Shown here: positions 16,523 through 24,805 of the stretch, piece by piece | How the letters are laid out: every line of letters starts with the position of its first letter | Numbering within the stretch: position 1 is the stretch's first letter | DNA from: Brevibacillus_H sp049846925 | GTDB taxonomy: Bacteria; Bacillota; Bacilli; Brevibacillales; Brevibacillaceae | Direction of reading: 5' to 3' | DNA length: 64,000 nucleotides | Assembly: GCF_049846925.1 (NCBI RefSeq) | Contig: NZ_JBNCMT010000004.1 | Location: forward strand, 124,001 to 188,000 | The notes under the pieces: model-generated | The model's input: the letters and a program-made list of their open reading frames with translations, nothing else | Told to the model about the DNA's origin: nothing | Database searches by the model: none | Position numbers and translations under genes: made by a program

Positions 16523-17086
16523 TTGAAAAAAATCATGATAACGTTTCTTCTGGCAGTGCTTTGTGTATCCGTTCAGACACCAATTGTCGATGCAACCAGA
16601 AAAGATTACGCTTCGCTGAAGATAGACACCTCAGCCGTAAGCAACGAAAAGCAACTGGTTAAACGCTCCCAACTGATTGTGTATGGACGACCGGATACAG
16701 CATATGAAGAGTACCCTACCAATACGAAAGTTCCTGGCGGCAAAGTTGTCAATTTCCTTCAAAAGATTCATGTTTTACAAACGATGAAAGGCACCACGCC
16801 CCAGTTGATCACATTGCTGACCGAAGGAATCGAACCACTCCCCGATCGTTCAAGCCATCTGAACAAACGGTATCCGGGGCCACTGGCAGAAGGCGAGTAT
16901 ATCTGTTTTCTCCAACGAATTGCAGGCACTGACCTTTATTCTCTAGTGGGAATCTGGCAAGGAGTCTATCCCGTTTTCGACGGAAAGACGATTGCTCTGA
17001 AAGAAATGGGATTTGCTTCCTTCAATAACCTGACCATTGATGCAATAAAAAAACAGGTACAAATGCTTGACAAGCCAGGCCGCTAA
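16523..17086 (+). CDS. Small secreted protein of unknown function
   Basis: About 187 residues with a clear signal peptide (MKKIMITFLLAVLCVSVQT, cleavage near VDA-TRK). The TTG at 16523 is preferred over the in-frame GTG at 16514 because GGGAG lies 8 bp before it and it gives a normal MKK n-region. The mature part is a single domain of about 160 residues with LVYGRPD-like beta strands, GEYICFLQRIAGTDLYSLVGIWQGVYPVFDGK and no cysteine apart from the first region and CFLQ. It resembles the small extracellular beta domain common in Bacilli that carries EYPT and LLTEG strands, but I do not recognise a named family. Confidence 0.7.
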   Translation: MKKIMITFLLAVLCVSVQTPIVDATRKDYASLKIDTSAVSNEKQLVKRSQLIVYGRPDTAYEEYPTNTKVPGGKVVNFLQKIHVLQTMKGTTPQLITLLTEGIEPLPDRSSHLNKRYPGPLAEGEYICFLQRIAGTDLYSLVGIWQGVYPVFDGKTIALKEMGFASFNNLTIDAIKKQVQMLDKPGR

Positions 17087-17166
17087 CTACTCTTTTGTGT
17101 TGAGAAACATTGAAATTCTGCTATAATCGGAATCAATGTTTTGGATTAGAGAGAGGGTTAACTGCT

Positions 17167-17793
17167 GTGAGTTGGGAAGTATTTAATATTATTGGAACCA
17201 TTGCCTTTGCAATCTCTGGTGCCGTTGTTGCCATGGAAGAGGAATATGACATTCTTGGCGTCTATGTGCTGGGACTGGTAACTGCATTTGGCGGTGGGAT
17301 CATTCGTAACTTATTGATTGGCCTGCCAGTGTCAAGCATCTGGGGGCAAGGTGACTTGCTGAAAATTGCACTTCTGGCCATGACCATCGTGTTTTTGCTG
17401 CCGAGCCGCTGGATATTCAGATGGAAACGATGGGAGAATCTCTTTGATGCCATCGGACTCTCTGCCTTTGCGATCCAAGGCGCACTGTACGCCACACAAA
17501 TGCAGCATCCGCTCAGTGCCGTGATGGTAGCTGCCATGATGACTGGTATTGGTGGCGGAATTATTCGGGACATTCTCGCTGGTCGCAAACCCACTGTACT
17601 CCGGGCTGAGATCTATGCCGTCTGGGCCATGCTTGCCGGACTTGTGATTAAGCTTGGCTGGGTAAACAGCGACGTTCCCGTTCAGCTTTACCTCCTGTTT
17701 GGCATCATCGTGATCCTGCGGCTTGTCAGTGTGCATTATAACTGGCGACTGCCAAAAAGAACGGTGAACAGATGTGAAGAAAGCCAGTCCTAG
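17167..17793 (+). CDS. TRIC-family cation channel / UPF0126 membrane protein
   Basis: 208 residues, seven hydrophobic segments. Two homologous three-helix halves each carry the glycine-rich kink: AFGGGIIRNLLIG (first) and GIGGGIIRDILAG (second), the signature of prokaryotic TRIC/UPF0126 (YvgT-like) proteins, trimeric cation channels. The GTG at 17167 is chosen because GAGAGAGGG lies 9 bp upstream and family members begin here; the frame is open further upstream but has no RBS. A bidirectional terminator follows. Confidence 0.92.
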   Translation: MSWEVFNIIGTIAFAISGAVVAMEEEYDILGVYVLGLVTAFGGGIIRNLLIGLPVSSIWGQGDLLKIALLAMTIVFLLPSRWIFRWKRWENLFDAIGLSAFAIQGALYATQMQHPLSAVMVAAMMTGIGGGIIRDILAGRKPTVLRAEIYAVWAMLAGLVIKLGWVNSDVPVQLYLLFGIIVILRLVSVHYNWRLPKRTVNRCEESQS

Positions 17794-17810
17794 CCGGACG
17801 TGAAACCAAA

Positions 17811-17842
17811 AAACTCATGCTTATGACAGCATGAGTTTTTTC
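17811..17842. terminator. Bidirectional terminator
   Basis: AAACTCATGC / GCATGAGTTTTTT with an 8-nt loop, between the convergent TRIC and TolC-like genes. A-run on the left and T-run on the right serve both strands. Confidence 0.9.
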
Positions 17843-17857
17843 GTGTATTTCAACTGA

Positions 17858-19411
17858 TTAATTTCCAATCGCATTCTCGAAGTTAATGATCGCCAAATTG
17901 TAATTGTAGACAGCACTTTGATACTGGTTTTCACGGTTGGAAAGCTCTTCTTCAGCCTGAATCGTCTCAAGCATCGTAGACAATCCATTATCAAAACGCA
18001 GCTTCACTAGTCGATAATTCTCTTTGGTAGCATCCAGTGCTTTTTTGTTCGCCTCAAGTGCTTCTTTTCCCGTTGTGAGATTCAGATATGCCTGGGTTAT
18101 CTCAATGGTAATTTCCCGTTTGGTATCTTCCAGATTCAATTTGGACTTCTCTACTTCGTTGATGCTCAACTCTCCCTGATAAGTTGCCAAAGATGAGTAT
18201 TTATTGATCAGCTCTTTGTTTAACTCAGCCACTTTGATCTCTTCCTGCTTTTGCAGAACTTCGGCACGTTGTGTCAAAGCAAGTTCAACAGCAGATTTAC
18301 GGTCCAGCTTTTGCGAGTCCGTATTCAATGCATCTTGCGTAATGATCCATTCCTTATCCAGATCAGCACCAATAAAGCTGTTCAGTTTCATCTGGGCAAT
18401 TTTCCAATTGTTCTCCGCTGCAGCAAATGAAGCATTGGCTCCTGCTACTGCCGCTTGTGCTTGCAAGACGTCCGTTTTCGCTCTGGTTCCCAGCTTGAAC
18501 GCCAAATCAGCTTGTTTCAACTGTGTTTCGGCACGTGTCATTGATTGCTTTTTCAAGTGCAAATCAGCTTCTGCGTTTAACAAATCATAGTAGGCTTTCT
18601 TTACGCCTAAAATAATTTTCTTTTCCGTTGCCTTCACAAAGAGATCGTTGACCTTCTTGGCCATCTCTGCCTTTGCTTTATTGATATACTTTTGCTGTGC
18701 CATATCAAGTGAATCAATGAAATCAGTAGGAATATCCTTCACTTTGGAATTCACCAATCGTGAGTTGAGATCAGCAGAGTCTGCATCAATCCGCAGTGCT
18801 CGCAGATCGCTGTTGTTCTTCAAAGCAAGCTCGTTTGCCAACGCAATTGAAAGCTTGTCACCAACAGGCTGTTCACTCGTGTCAGGCTTTGTGCTTGTGT
18901 CTGGTTTCGTCGTGTCTGGCTGCTGCTCTACTGGTTGTTCAGTCGCTTGGTCACCAGAATTTGCAGTTGCAATCGATACTACTCGCTCCTGCTGGTTCCA
19001 CTCCACCTTCGCCCCTAGTGATTCACCAATAAAACGCAGCGGCACAAACGTGCGGCCATTCGCAATGAGGGCTGGCGCATCAAGAGTTACTTCCTTGCCT
19101 CCTGCATCCGCTTTGGTTTGCTGGATGGTTACGTGAATAACCGAATCACCTTGCGTAATGGTCACCAGTTGCTTCGTCGCATCCCAATCAACCTTCGCAC
19201 CCAATCCTTCACTGATCAAGCGAATCGGCACCATCGTGCGGCCATTTGTAATAAAAGGCTGTGCATCAGGCGAAGCGATCTCTTTTGCATTAATACTTAT
19301 GTGAATGGGTTCTGTTGCTGTTTTAGCTTCAATTACCGCCGGAACGGTCGTCAGAATCATTGTTGCAGCTAATAGAGCGGTGATTTTTTTCTTGGATAGT
19401 ATGGCTAGCAT
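17858..19411 (-). CDS. Secreted TolC-like coiled-coil protein with N-terminal copper-amine-oxidase-N repeats
   Basis: 517 residues from ATG 19411 (RBS GGGAGGGG, 8 bp). Signal peptide to about residue 31. Two copper amine oxidase N-domain repeats follow: PFITNGRTMVPIRLISEGLGAKVDWD and ALIANGRTFVPLRFIGESLGAKVEWN. A Pro/Thr/Asp-rich linker (EQPDTTKPDTSTKPDT) leads to about 310 residues of TolC/OEP-type helical repeat (KKAYYDLLNAEADLHLKKQSMTRAETQLKQA, LVKLRFDNGLSTMLETIQAEEELSNRENQYQSAVYNYNLAIINFENAIG). TolC proteins form outer-membrane tunnels, yet the surroundings are those of a monoderm. Here it is probably wall- or surface-attached. Function unknown. Monocistronic. Confidence 0.88.
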   Translation of the reverse strand: MLAILSKKKITALLAATMILTTVPAVIEAKTATEPIHISINAKEIASPDAQPFITNGRTMVPIRLISEGLGAKVDWDATKQLVTITQGDSVIHVTIQQTKADAGGKEVTLDAPALIANGRTFVPLRFIGESLGAKVEWNQQERVVSIATANSGDQATEQPVEQQPDTTKPDTSTKPDTSEQPVGDKLSIALANELALKNNSDLRALRIDADSADLNSRLVNSKVKDIPTDFIDSLDMAQQKYINKAKAEMAKKVNDLFVKATEKKIILGVKKAYYDLLNAEADLHLKKQSMTRAETQLKQADLAFKLGTRAKTDVLQAQAAVAGANASFAAAENNWKIAQMKLNSFIGADLDKEWIITQDALNTDSQKLDRKSAVELALTQRAEVLQKQEEIKVAELNKELINKYSSLATYQGELSINEVEKSKLNLEDTKREITIEITQAYLNLTTGKEALEANKKALDATKENYRLVKLRFDNGLSTMLETIQAEEELSNRENQYQSAVYNYNLAIINFENAIGN

Positions 19412-19634
19412 ATTGTTATCCCCTCCCAAAAGGTACAAACTTTTTCTCAATCTATTTAATGTTATCTGTCATCATTTCAATCCAATGTAAATGAGTGATT
19501 CATATACGAAACTTACAAGTTAGATATACAACAAGTGGGGTTGCAAAATCACTAGGGAATCTCCGGCAAAAGTCATTTTCCTCTTATGATAGAGCACATT
19601 AATAAGGTGCCAAACTATTTCACAGAAGAAAAAC

Positions 19635-20150
19635 CTATGGAAGGTCCTTCACTTTTTCCAAGCCCTTTAACGTCTTTTGCAGCAAATCAATCAACGTTTC
19701 TCGTTCTTCTAGGGTAAGCTCTGACATGAGCAACTCGGCGTTCTTGAAATGAGTAGGCAAAAACCGCTCGATCAATTCATAGGCAGCATCTGTCAAATGA
19801 ATGGTAATCATCCTGCGGTCACTGCTATGATGCTTTCGTTCGATCAAACCATCTCTTTCCAGACCGTCGATCAAACCTGTAATTGTGCCTCGGGTAACGC
19901 CTGCTTTATCTGCTAATTCTGACGGGGTCAGCCGATCCCCTTTATTCCTGAACAGTAGCAGTAATAATGCGACTTTTCCTTGGGAAATCCCATAGCTTGA
20001 TAATCGTGATTCCATTTCTGTAAATATATCACGTGATGTTCGCATTAATACCATTAAGGTTTCTACAGCCGATACGTCCGTGCCTGGATAGCGAGTTGCT
20101 ACTTCGTTAAGTACTTGTCTTGTGGGGAGATCACGCAAAACGAACTTCAT
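19635..20150 (-). CDS. MarR-family transcriptional regulator
   Basis: 171 residues. Winged-helix core with GISQGKVALLLLLFRNKGDRLTPSELADKAGVTRGTITGLIDGLERDGLIERKHHSSDRRMITIHLTDAA split across the classic helix-turn-helix and wing (DRR motif). A 25-residue N-terminal helix precedes it. No cysteine, so not an OhrR-type peroxide sensor. RBS AGAGGTG before ATG 20150. Divided from the DsbA/FrnE-like gene upstream by 93 bp containing a strong promoter and two CCACCrAAT boxes, likely its own operator. Confidence 0.93.
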   Translation of the reverse strand: MKFVLRDLPTRQVLNEVATRYPGTDVSAVETLMVLMRTSRDIFTEMESRLSSYGISQGKVALLLLLFRNKGDRLTPSELADKAGVTRGTITGLIDGLERDGLIERKHHSSDRRMITIHLTDAAYELIERFLPTHFKNAELLMSELTLEERETLIDLLQKTLKGLEKVKDLP

Positions 20151-20175
20151 TTGAGCACCTCTAAAAAATAGTTTG

Positions 20176-20212
20176 CCACCAAATAATATACCACCGAATC
20201 ATTTAGCGTCAA
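20176..20212 (-). promoter_or_regulatory. Promoter and candidate operator of the marR-type gene
   Basis: Minus strand -35 TTGACG (20212-20207), 16-bp spacer, -10 TATATT (20190-20185). Two similar boxes ATTCGGTGG and ATTTGGTGG, 15 bp apart, cover the spacer and the region just after -10, where a repressor would block polymerase. Confidence 0.5.
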
Positions 20213-20243
20213 GACCGAAAAAATGTATCTAGCAAATTTTCAC

Positions 20244-20885
20244 CTAATTTGCTGCTTCAATTTTGTCTATGATCTGGACGATCTGTTTATAATCAGAGTA
20301 CCCTTTCGACAGTAAATAGAAATACGTATCTGATGTTTGTAAGTAGAGTCTTGGAAATGTCTCGGCTTGTAATTGTTTCGCTAAAGCAAAATCATATCGT
20401 GCTTGTTGCTGAAAGTAATTCTTGTTCATATTTTCGATGAATAATTCAGGATCTAACTGAAAGTGAGTAGCCAGATTTCGATAAAAACCTTCATCATTAG
20501 GATTACGTCCCTCAAGAAACAGATAATTGTGGAGCTTATGAACAAACTCTATTGAAGATACAGAGGTTTTGAACTCGCGAAAAACAGCTAGCGCTCTTGC
20601 TGGAATCTCGGAATTCATCACGATTTCTTCGTCTTTGATGCGATCAAAAAACGCTTCGCTAAATGGAACTCCTGTTCGTTCTGAGATTTGTTGATAGCCT
20701 ACTCTAAGGCTTTCGCTTTTTTCCCAACCACCAATCGATTTCACCTGATCGTCTATAATCATCCCCCCGCTTATCACATCAAACTCGAAAGAATCACGAT
20801 AGTTCTCATAAAGCTGATGTACGACTGGTGTAAAAGCATAGCACCAAGGGCAATAAGCGTCGTAAATATAAATCAATTTTTTCAT
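20244..20885 (-). CDS. DsbA-family (FrnE-like) thiol oxidoreductase
   Basis: 213 residues, no signal peptide, hence cytoplasmic. It begins MKKLIYIYDAYCPWCYAF, with the CPWC active site at residues 12-15 in the first beta-alpha unit, a DsbA-like helical insertion, and the cis-Pro segment AETFPRLYLQT. Length and CPWC fit the DsbA/FrnE/YwbO-like family. Its partner is probably the MarR-type regulator gene just downstream on the same strand. Substrate unknown; redox stress role is inference. Confidence 0.88.
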   Translation of the reverse strand: MKKLIYIYDAYCPWCYAFTPVVHQLYENYRDSFEFDVISGGMIIDDQVKSIGGWEKSESLRVGYQQISERTGVPFSEAFFDRIKDEEIVMNSEIPARALAVFREFKTSVSSIEFVHKLHNYLFLEGRNPNDEGFYRNLATHFQLDPELFIENMNKNYFQQQARYDFALAKQLQAETFPRLYLQTSDTYFYLLSKGYSDYKQIVQIIDKIEAAN

Positions 20886-21067
20886 TGTTCTTTTCCATCT
20901 CCGTGTTCGATTCTATTTTTTAAATCTGTGACTGCATCGATTTTCAACCTGATATTAACTTTAAACCATCACATCATGTGAGGCTCAAGTATTTTATATA
21001 CTAACATGGCTTCAAAAATAATAAAGGCAGAGACCATTGTCAGCCCCTGCCCTAGCGATTCAAAGCA

Positions 21068-22777
21068 CTACACTTTAAATCGGGAAATCAGTATCTGCAT
21101 TTCTTCAGCCATCTTGGATAATGCTTGGGATGATGAAGTGATTTCTTCCATGATAGCCAATTGCTCTTCTGTCGCTGCTGACGCCTGCTGTGTACCAGCT
21201 GCATTGGAAACAGCCACTTCTGCGATACCTGTAATCATATTCGTCAGACGTGTGCTAGTAACCATTTCTGAAGATGACACGGAAACATACTGAATTTGTT
21301 CTGCTACTTCGCTTACTGAGCTTTCGATTCGCTTGAAGGATTCACCGGCTACATTAACTACTCTTGCACCTTCCCCTACTTCTTCCATCCCTGTCTCCAT
21401 TGTGTAAACTGCATTTTGAATGTCGGCCTGGATAATCTGAATATACTCACCGATCTTGCCTGCTGATGCAGTCGATTGCTCTGCCAGCTTGCGAACTTCG
21501 TCTGCTACGACGGCAAATCCTCGTCCATGCTCACCCGCACGTGCCGATTCAATTGCGGCATTCAGCGCAAGCAAGTTGGTCTGCCCTGCAATGTCTCTGA
21601 TTACCTCGACAATACTGCCAATGTGTTGTGACCGCTCTCCCAGTCCTTTGATTACATTAGCAAGACTGGTCATGGTTTGGATAATAGAATTCATTTGCTC
21701 AATGGTAGTTTGTATCGAACGATTCCCCTCAGTTGCGGTAAAAGCAGCATCTTGTGCTTGTCGATTCACATTCTCTGCATTTTTGGCAATGTTCTCTATG
21801 ATCGTATTGATCTCTTGCAGCACGTTGCGACCGGATTCGATGCTTTGCACCTGATTATCTGTACCAACTGCAATACTTGCAATCGTCGTAGCAATTTCTT
21901 CACTAGCACGGGACGTTTGTTCTGCACTTGCCGACAATTGTTCTGAATTGGCTGAGAGACTGAGCGATTTTTCTTTTACCTGTTCAACAAGCGTACGCAA
22001 TCCGTCTACCATTCCGTTAAAAGTATGATTCAATTGCCCAATCTCATCCTTGAAATGATAGTCCCCAGTAACCGACAAGTCTCCTTGTTCTACCTTTGCC
22101 ATCAACTCTCGCAATTTACGAATTGGATTTGCGATAACCTGGCTAATGATCATACCAAAAAACATGCTTAACAAAACTACTAACAAAGTAAGCACGATGG
22201 AAATGTTTAGTGTCCGATCTAGTTCTTGTTTACTGTGGTTACTTAATTCATCTGCAATTTCAGAATTGATTCGGATAAGTTCATCAAGCGTGCTTCTTAA
22301 TTCTTCACGCGGTTTTTTTACTTTATCCAAATAATAAGAATATGCTTCGGCATTTTTGTTCTCTCCTACAAGCCCGATTACTTTCTTTTGCTCATCGAGA
22401 ACTGTTTTGGCAATCTCCTTCGTCCGATCCATTAATTCTCTTTCTTTCGGTACCATGTACGTTTTGTCATAGAGTGCCAAATATTCGTTGTTTTTTGCAG
22501 CTCCATCCTCTATGTATTGCGTTAACTTTTCTTTGAAACTCATATCTGTAGTAATCATCATTTCTAATGAGTAAGCATCATTTCTAGCAATTTGGGTACG
22601 CACTTCACTTAACCACTCAATTGGCAATGTACGGTCGCTGTACATCTCATCAGCGTTGGCGGCCAATATGTTCATACTATAAAAACCGTAAGAACTTACT
22701 CCAATCAGCAAAAAAACATTAAATACAATTAATGTAATAATTTTTTTCCTAATAGAACGGTTGCGTAACCAAGTCAT
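21068..22777 (-). CDS. Methyl-accepting chemotaxis protein (4HB-type ectodomain)
   Basis: About 569 residues from ATG 22777 (GGAAGG 9 bp upstream). Membrane helices at about 10-32 and 188-212 bracket an external four-helix-bundle domain (SDRTLPIEWLSEVRTQIARNDAYSLEMM). A HAMP domain (NPIRKLRELMAKVEQGDLSV) follows, then the long signalling coiled coil whose tip contains IRDIAGQTNLLALNAAIESARAGEHGRGFAVVADEVRKLAEQS in two pieces typical of CheA/CheW contact. No C-terminal CheR-binding pentapeptide. Ligand unknown. Own terminator-less end close to the DsbA gene. Confidence 0.94.
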   Translation of the reverse strand: MTWLRNRSIRKKIITLIVFNVFLLIGVSSYGFYSMNILAANADEMYSDRTLPIEWLSEVRTQIARNDAYSLEMMITTDMSFKEKLTQYIEDGAAKNNEYLALYDKTYMVPKERELMDRTKEIAKTVLDEQKKVIGLVGENKNAEAYSYYLDKVKKPREELRSTLDELIRINSEIADELSNHSKQELDRTLNISIVLTLLVVLLSMFFGMIISQVIANPIRKLRELMAKVEQGDLSVTGDYHFKDEIGQLNHTFNGMVDGLRTLVEQVKEKSLSLSANSEQLSASAEQTSRASEEIATTIASIAVGTDNQVQSIESGRNVLQEINTIIENIAKNAENVNRQAQDAAFTATEGNRSIQTTIEQMNSIIQTMTSLANVIKGLGERSQHIGSIVEVIRDIAGQTNLLALNAAIESARAGEHGRGFAVVADEVRKLAEQSTASAGKIGEYIQIIQADIQNAVYTMETGMEEVGEGARVVNVAGESFKRIESSVSEVAEQIQYVSVSSSEMVTSTRLTNMITGIAEVAVSNAAGTQQASAATEEQLAIMEEITSSSQALSKMAEEMQILISRFKV

Positions 22778-22931
22778 TTCTCCCATCCTTCCTTTATGTA
22801 ACACGCAAAAAGCACAAAATTACTATAACATGAAATTTCATCCAATTAAAGAACTAGCTATCGTCTATCTTTATCGATAAATATTTTTTTATTAGTATTT
22901 CTTCAAAAGTTAAACTGACTTGTATTTTCAC

Positions 22932-22963
22932 AAAAAAAGTGCCAGACATACTGCATCTGGCAC
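22932..22963 (-). terminator. Terminator of the racemase gene
   Basis: GGTGCCAGA / TCTGGCAC with a 9-nt loop, followed on the minus strand by TTTTTTTG. Confidence 0.88.
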
Positions 22964-22980
22964 CTTCTTCTTTCAACAAT

Positions 22981-23676
22981 TTATTTGTTTAATGCAAACT
23001 CTACTCCTGCTTCAGCGTGAATTTGCGTTGTATCAAATATTGGTATACTACAATCAGATTGATCAATCAGCAGCATAATCTCTGTACATCCAAGTATTAT
23101 ACCTTCCGCTCCACGCATGACAAGTTTATCAATAATGCGTTTGTACTCCGCCTTGGATTCCGGTTTTAGCTCTCCCATCATAATTTCCTGATAGATGACA
23201 TGATGGATGAAATCTCGATCCGCTTCATCCGGAATGATTACGTCAATGCCAAACTTCTCTCTCAACCGATCCTTGTAAAAATCTTGCTCCATGGTAAATT
23301 TGGTAGCGAGCAATCCTACTTTTTTCTTCTCGCTTTGCACAATTTTGTCGCCTGTAACATCAGCAATATGCAGTAAAGGAATGGAAATGCTTGCCTGTAC
23401 CTCTTCGGCCATCTTGTGCATGGTATTTGTACAGATCATGACGAAATCAGCACCCGCCTGCTCCAGTTGCTGCGCGGATTGAACGAGAATGTCTGTTGCT
23501 GCATCCCATTTTCCATTGTATTGATGCAGTTTGATCTCTTCAAAATTAACAGAAACCATCACCGACTTGGCGGAAAAATGCCCCCCGAGCACTTCTCTAA
23601 CCTTTTCGTTGATGATACGATAATACTCAATAGAGGACTCCCAACACATTCCACCAATTAATCCAATCGTCTTCAT
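22981..23676 (-). CDS. Aspartate/glutamate racemase family protein
   Basis: 231 residues from ATG 23676, where the family's N-terminus MKTIGLIGGM begins. The two catalytic cysteines of the Asp/Glu racemase superfamily are visible: Cys82 in ICTNTMHKM and Cys197 in ILGCTEI. GGMCWESSIEYYR is typical of the RacX/YgeA branch, which acts on various amino acids. Divergent from a LysR-type regulator gene, whose product probably controls it. Substrate not predictable from sequence. Confidence 0.92.
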   Translation of the reverse strand: MKTIGLIGGMCWESSIEYYRIINEKVREVLGGHFSAKSVMVSVNFEEIKLHQYNGKWDAATDILVQSAQQLEQAGADFVMICTNTMHKMAEEVQASISIPLLHIADVTGDKIVQSEKKKVGLLATKFTMEQDFYKDRLREKFGIDVIIPDEADRDFIHHVIYQEIMMGELKPESKAEYKRIIDKLVMRGAEGIILGCTEIMLLIDQSDCSIPIFDTTQIHAEAGVEFALNK

Positions 23677-23823
23677 TGATATCCCAACCTTTCTCTTAAC
23701 CGAATCATACCAACGGCTATTCATGGGATCAAATGAAGGTTTCTCATATGTTACATGAATAAATACTCATACTTCATCAAGAATGTAGATTCATTTATAC
23801 GAAAAAATAGAGGGGCTGATCGT

Positions 23824-24693
23824 ATGACCTTGGTCCAATTTGAAGTATTCCTCGCAGTCGTAAAAGAAGGCAGCTTTACCAAAGCAGGAGATGTCCTGGG
23901 AATGACACAATCTGCTGTCAGCCACATCATCTCGAATCTCGAGTCGGAACTGGGCGCTGCTCTTTTAGTCCGTGACCGCAAAGGAATCAAACTCACATCC
24001 GCAGGCGAAAAAGTGCTTTATCATATCCAGCAAATCATGAGTCACACGAAGCTAATTCACGAAGAATTGCTCGAATACAAGGGGCTTGCCAAAGGGGTGA
24101 TCCGCATCGGAAGCTTCCCTAGCGTTTCTGCTCACTTACTCCCCTATGCCATGAAAACATTCCAAGCCAGTTATCCGGGCATCGAGCTGATTTTTTTGGA
24201 TGGAACCAATCAGGAAGTTCGCAATTGGATCTACACCGGAGCTGTCGATGTGGGCTTCGTTACACTCCCGGACCCGGAATTCGACACCACCTATGTTGTG
24301 CAAGACGAGATGAATGTAATCGTACCTGTTACCCATCCTCTGGCTACCTATCAGACCATCACGGTAGACCAGCTTCAAGGAGAATCATTCATTTTGACCA
24401 AAGGCGGTTGTGAGGCACTGATTCGCCGGATATTCAAGGCATGCGACCCACAAATCAAATACGAGGTGAAAGAAACTTCCACCATCCTGACCATGGTTCA
24501 GCAAGGGTTGGGGATCACAATCTTACCATCAATGGCACTACCACAGAAGCTTTCTCATTCAGTTGTACTTTCCCTTGATCCACCGATATATCGTTCGCTC
24601 GGGTTAGCTGTACCATCCCTGGATCGTGCCCCAAAGGCTGTACCTCTCTTCATGCAGCATGTGCAAAAGATCTGTAAAAAAGAAGGGATGTAA
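23824..24693 (+). CDS. LysR-family transcriptional regulator
   Basis: 289 residues from ATG 23824 (AGAGGGG 8 bp before); the frame is open upstream but lacks an RBS. N-terminal winged HTH: MTLVQFEVFLAVVKEGSFTKAGDVLGMTQSAVSHIISNLE. The effector domain has RIGSFPSVSAHLLP and GLGITILPSMAL, of the CysL/YwbI type. It is read divergently from the racemase gene across 147 bp, the classical arrangement for a LysR regulator and its target. Inducer unknown. Confidence 0.93.
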   Translation: MTLVQFEVFLAVVKEGSFTKAGDVLGMTQSAVSHIISNLESELGAALLVRDRKGIKLTSAGEKVLYHIQQIMSHTKLIHEELLEYKGLAKGVIRIGSFPSVSAHLLPYAMKTFQASYPGIELIFLDGTNQEVRNWIYTGAVDVGFVTLPDPEFDTTYVVQDEMNVIVPVTHPLATYQTITVDQLQGESFILTKGGCEALIRRIFKACDPQIKYEVKETSTILTMVQQGLGITILPSMALPQKLSHSVVLSLDPPIYRSLGLAVPSLDRAPKAVPLFMQHVQKICKKEGM

Positions 24694-24805
24694 CTGTCAA
24701 AAATTATTGGGAACGAAAGTTTTGATCAGTAGAAATAATGGTATAGTAATACAGAAATCAAAATTCGACAAAAATCGAGTTTTCACTGATCTGGGGTGTA
24801 GTGCA

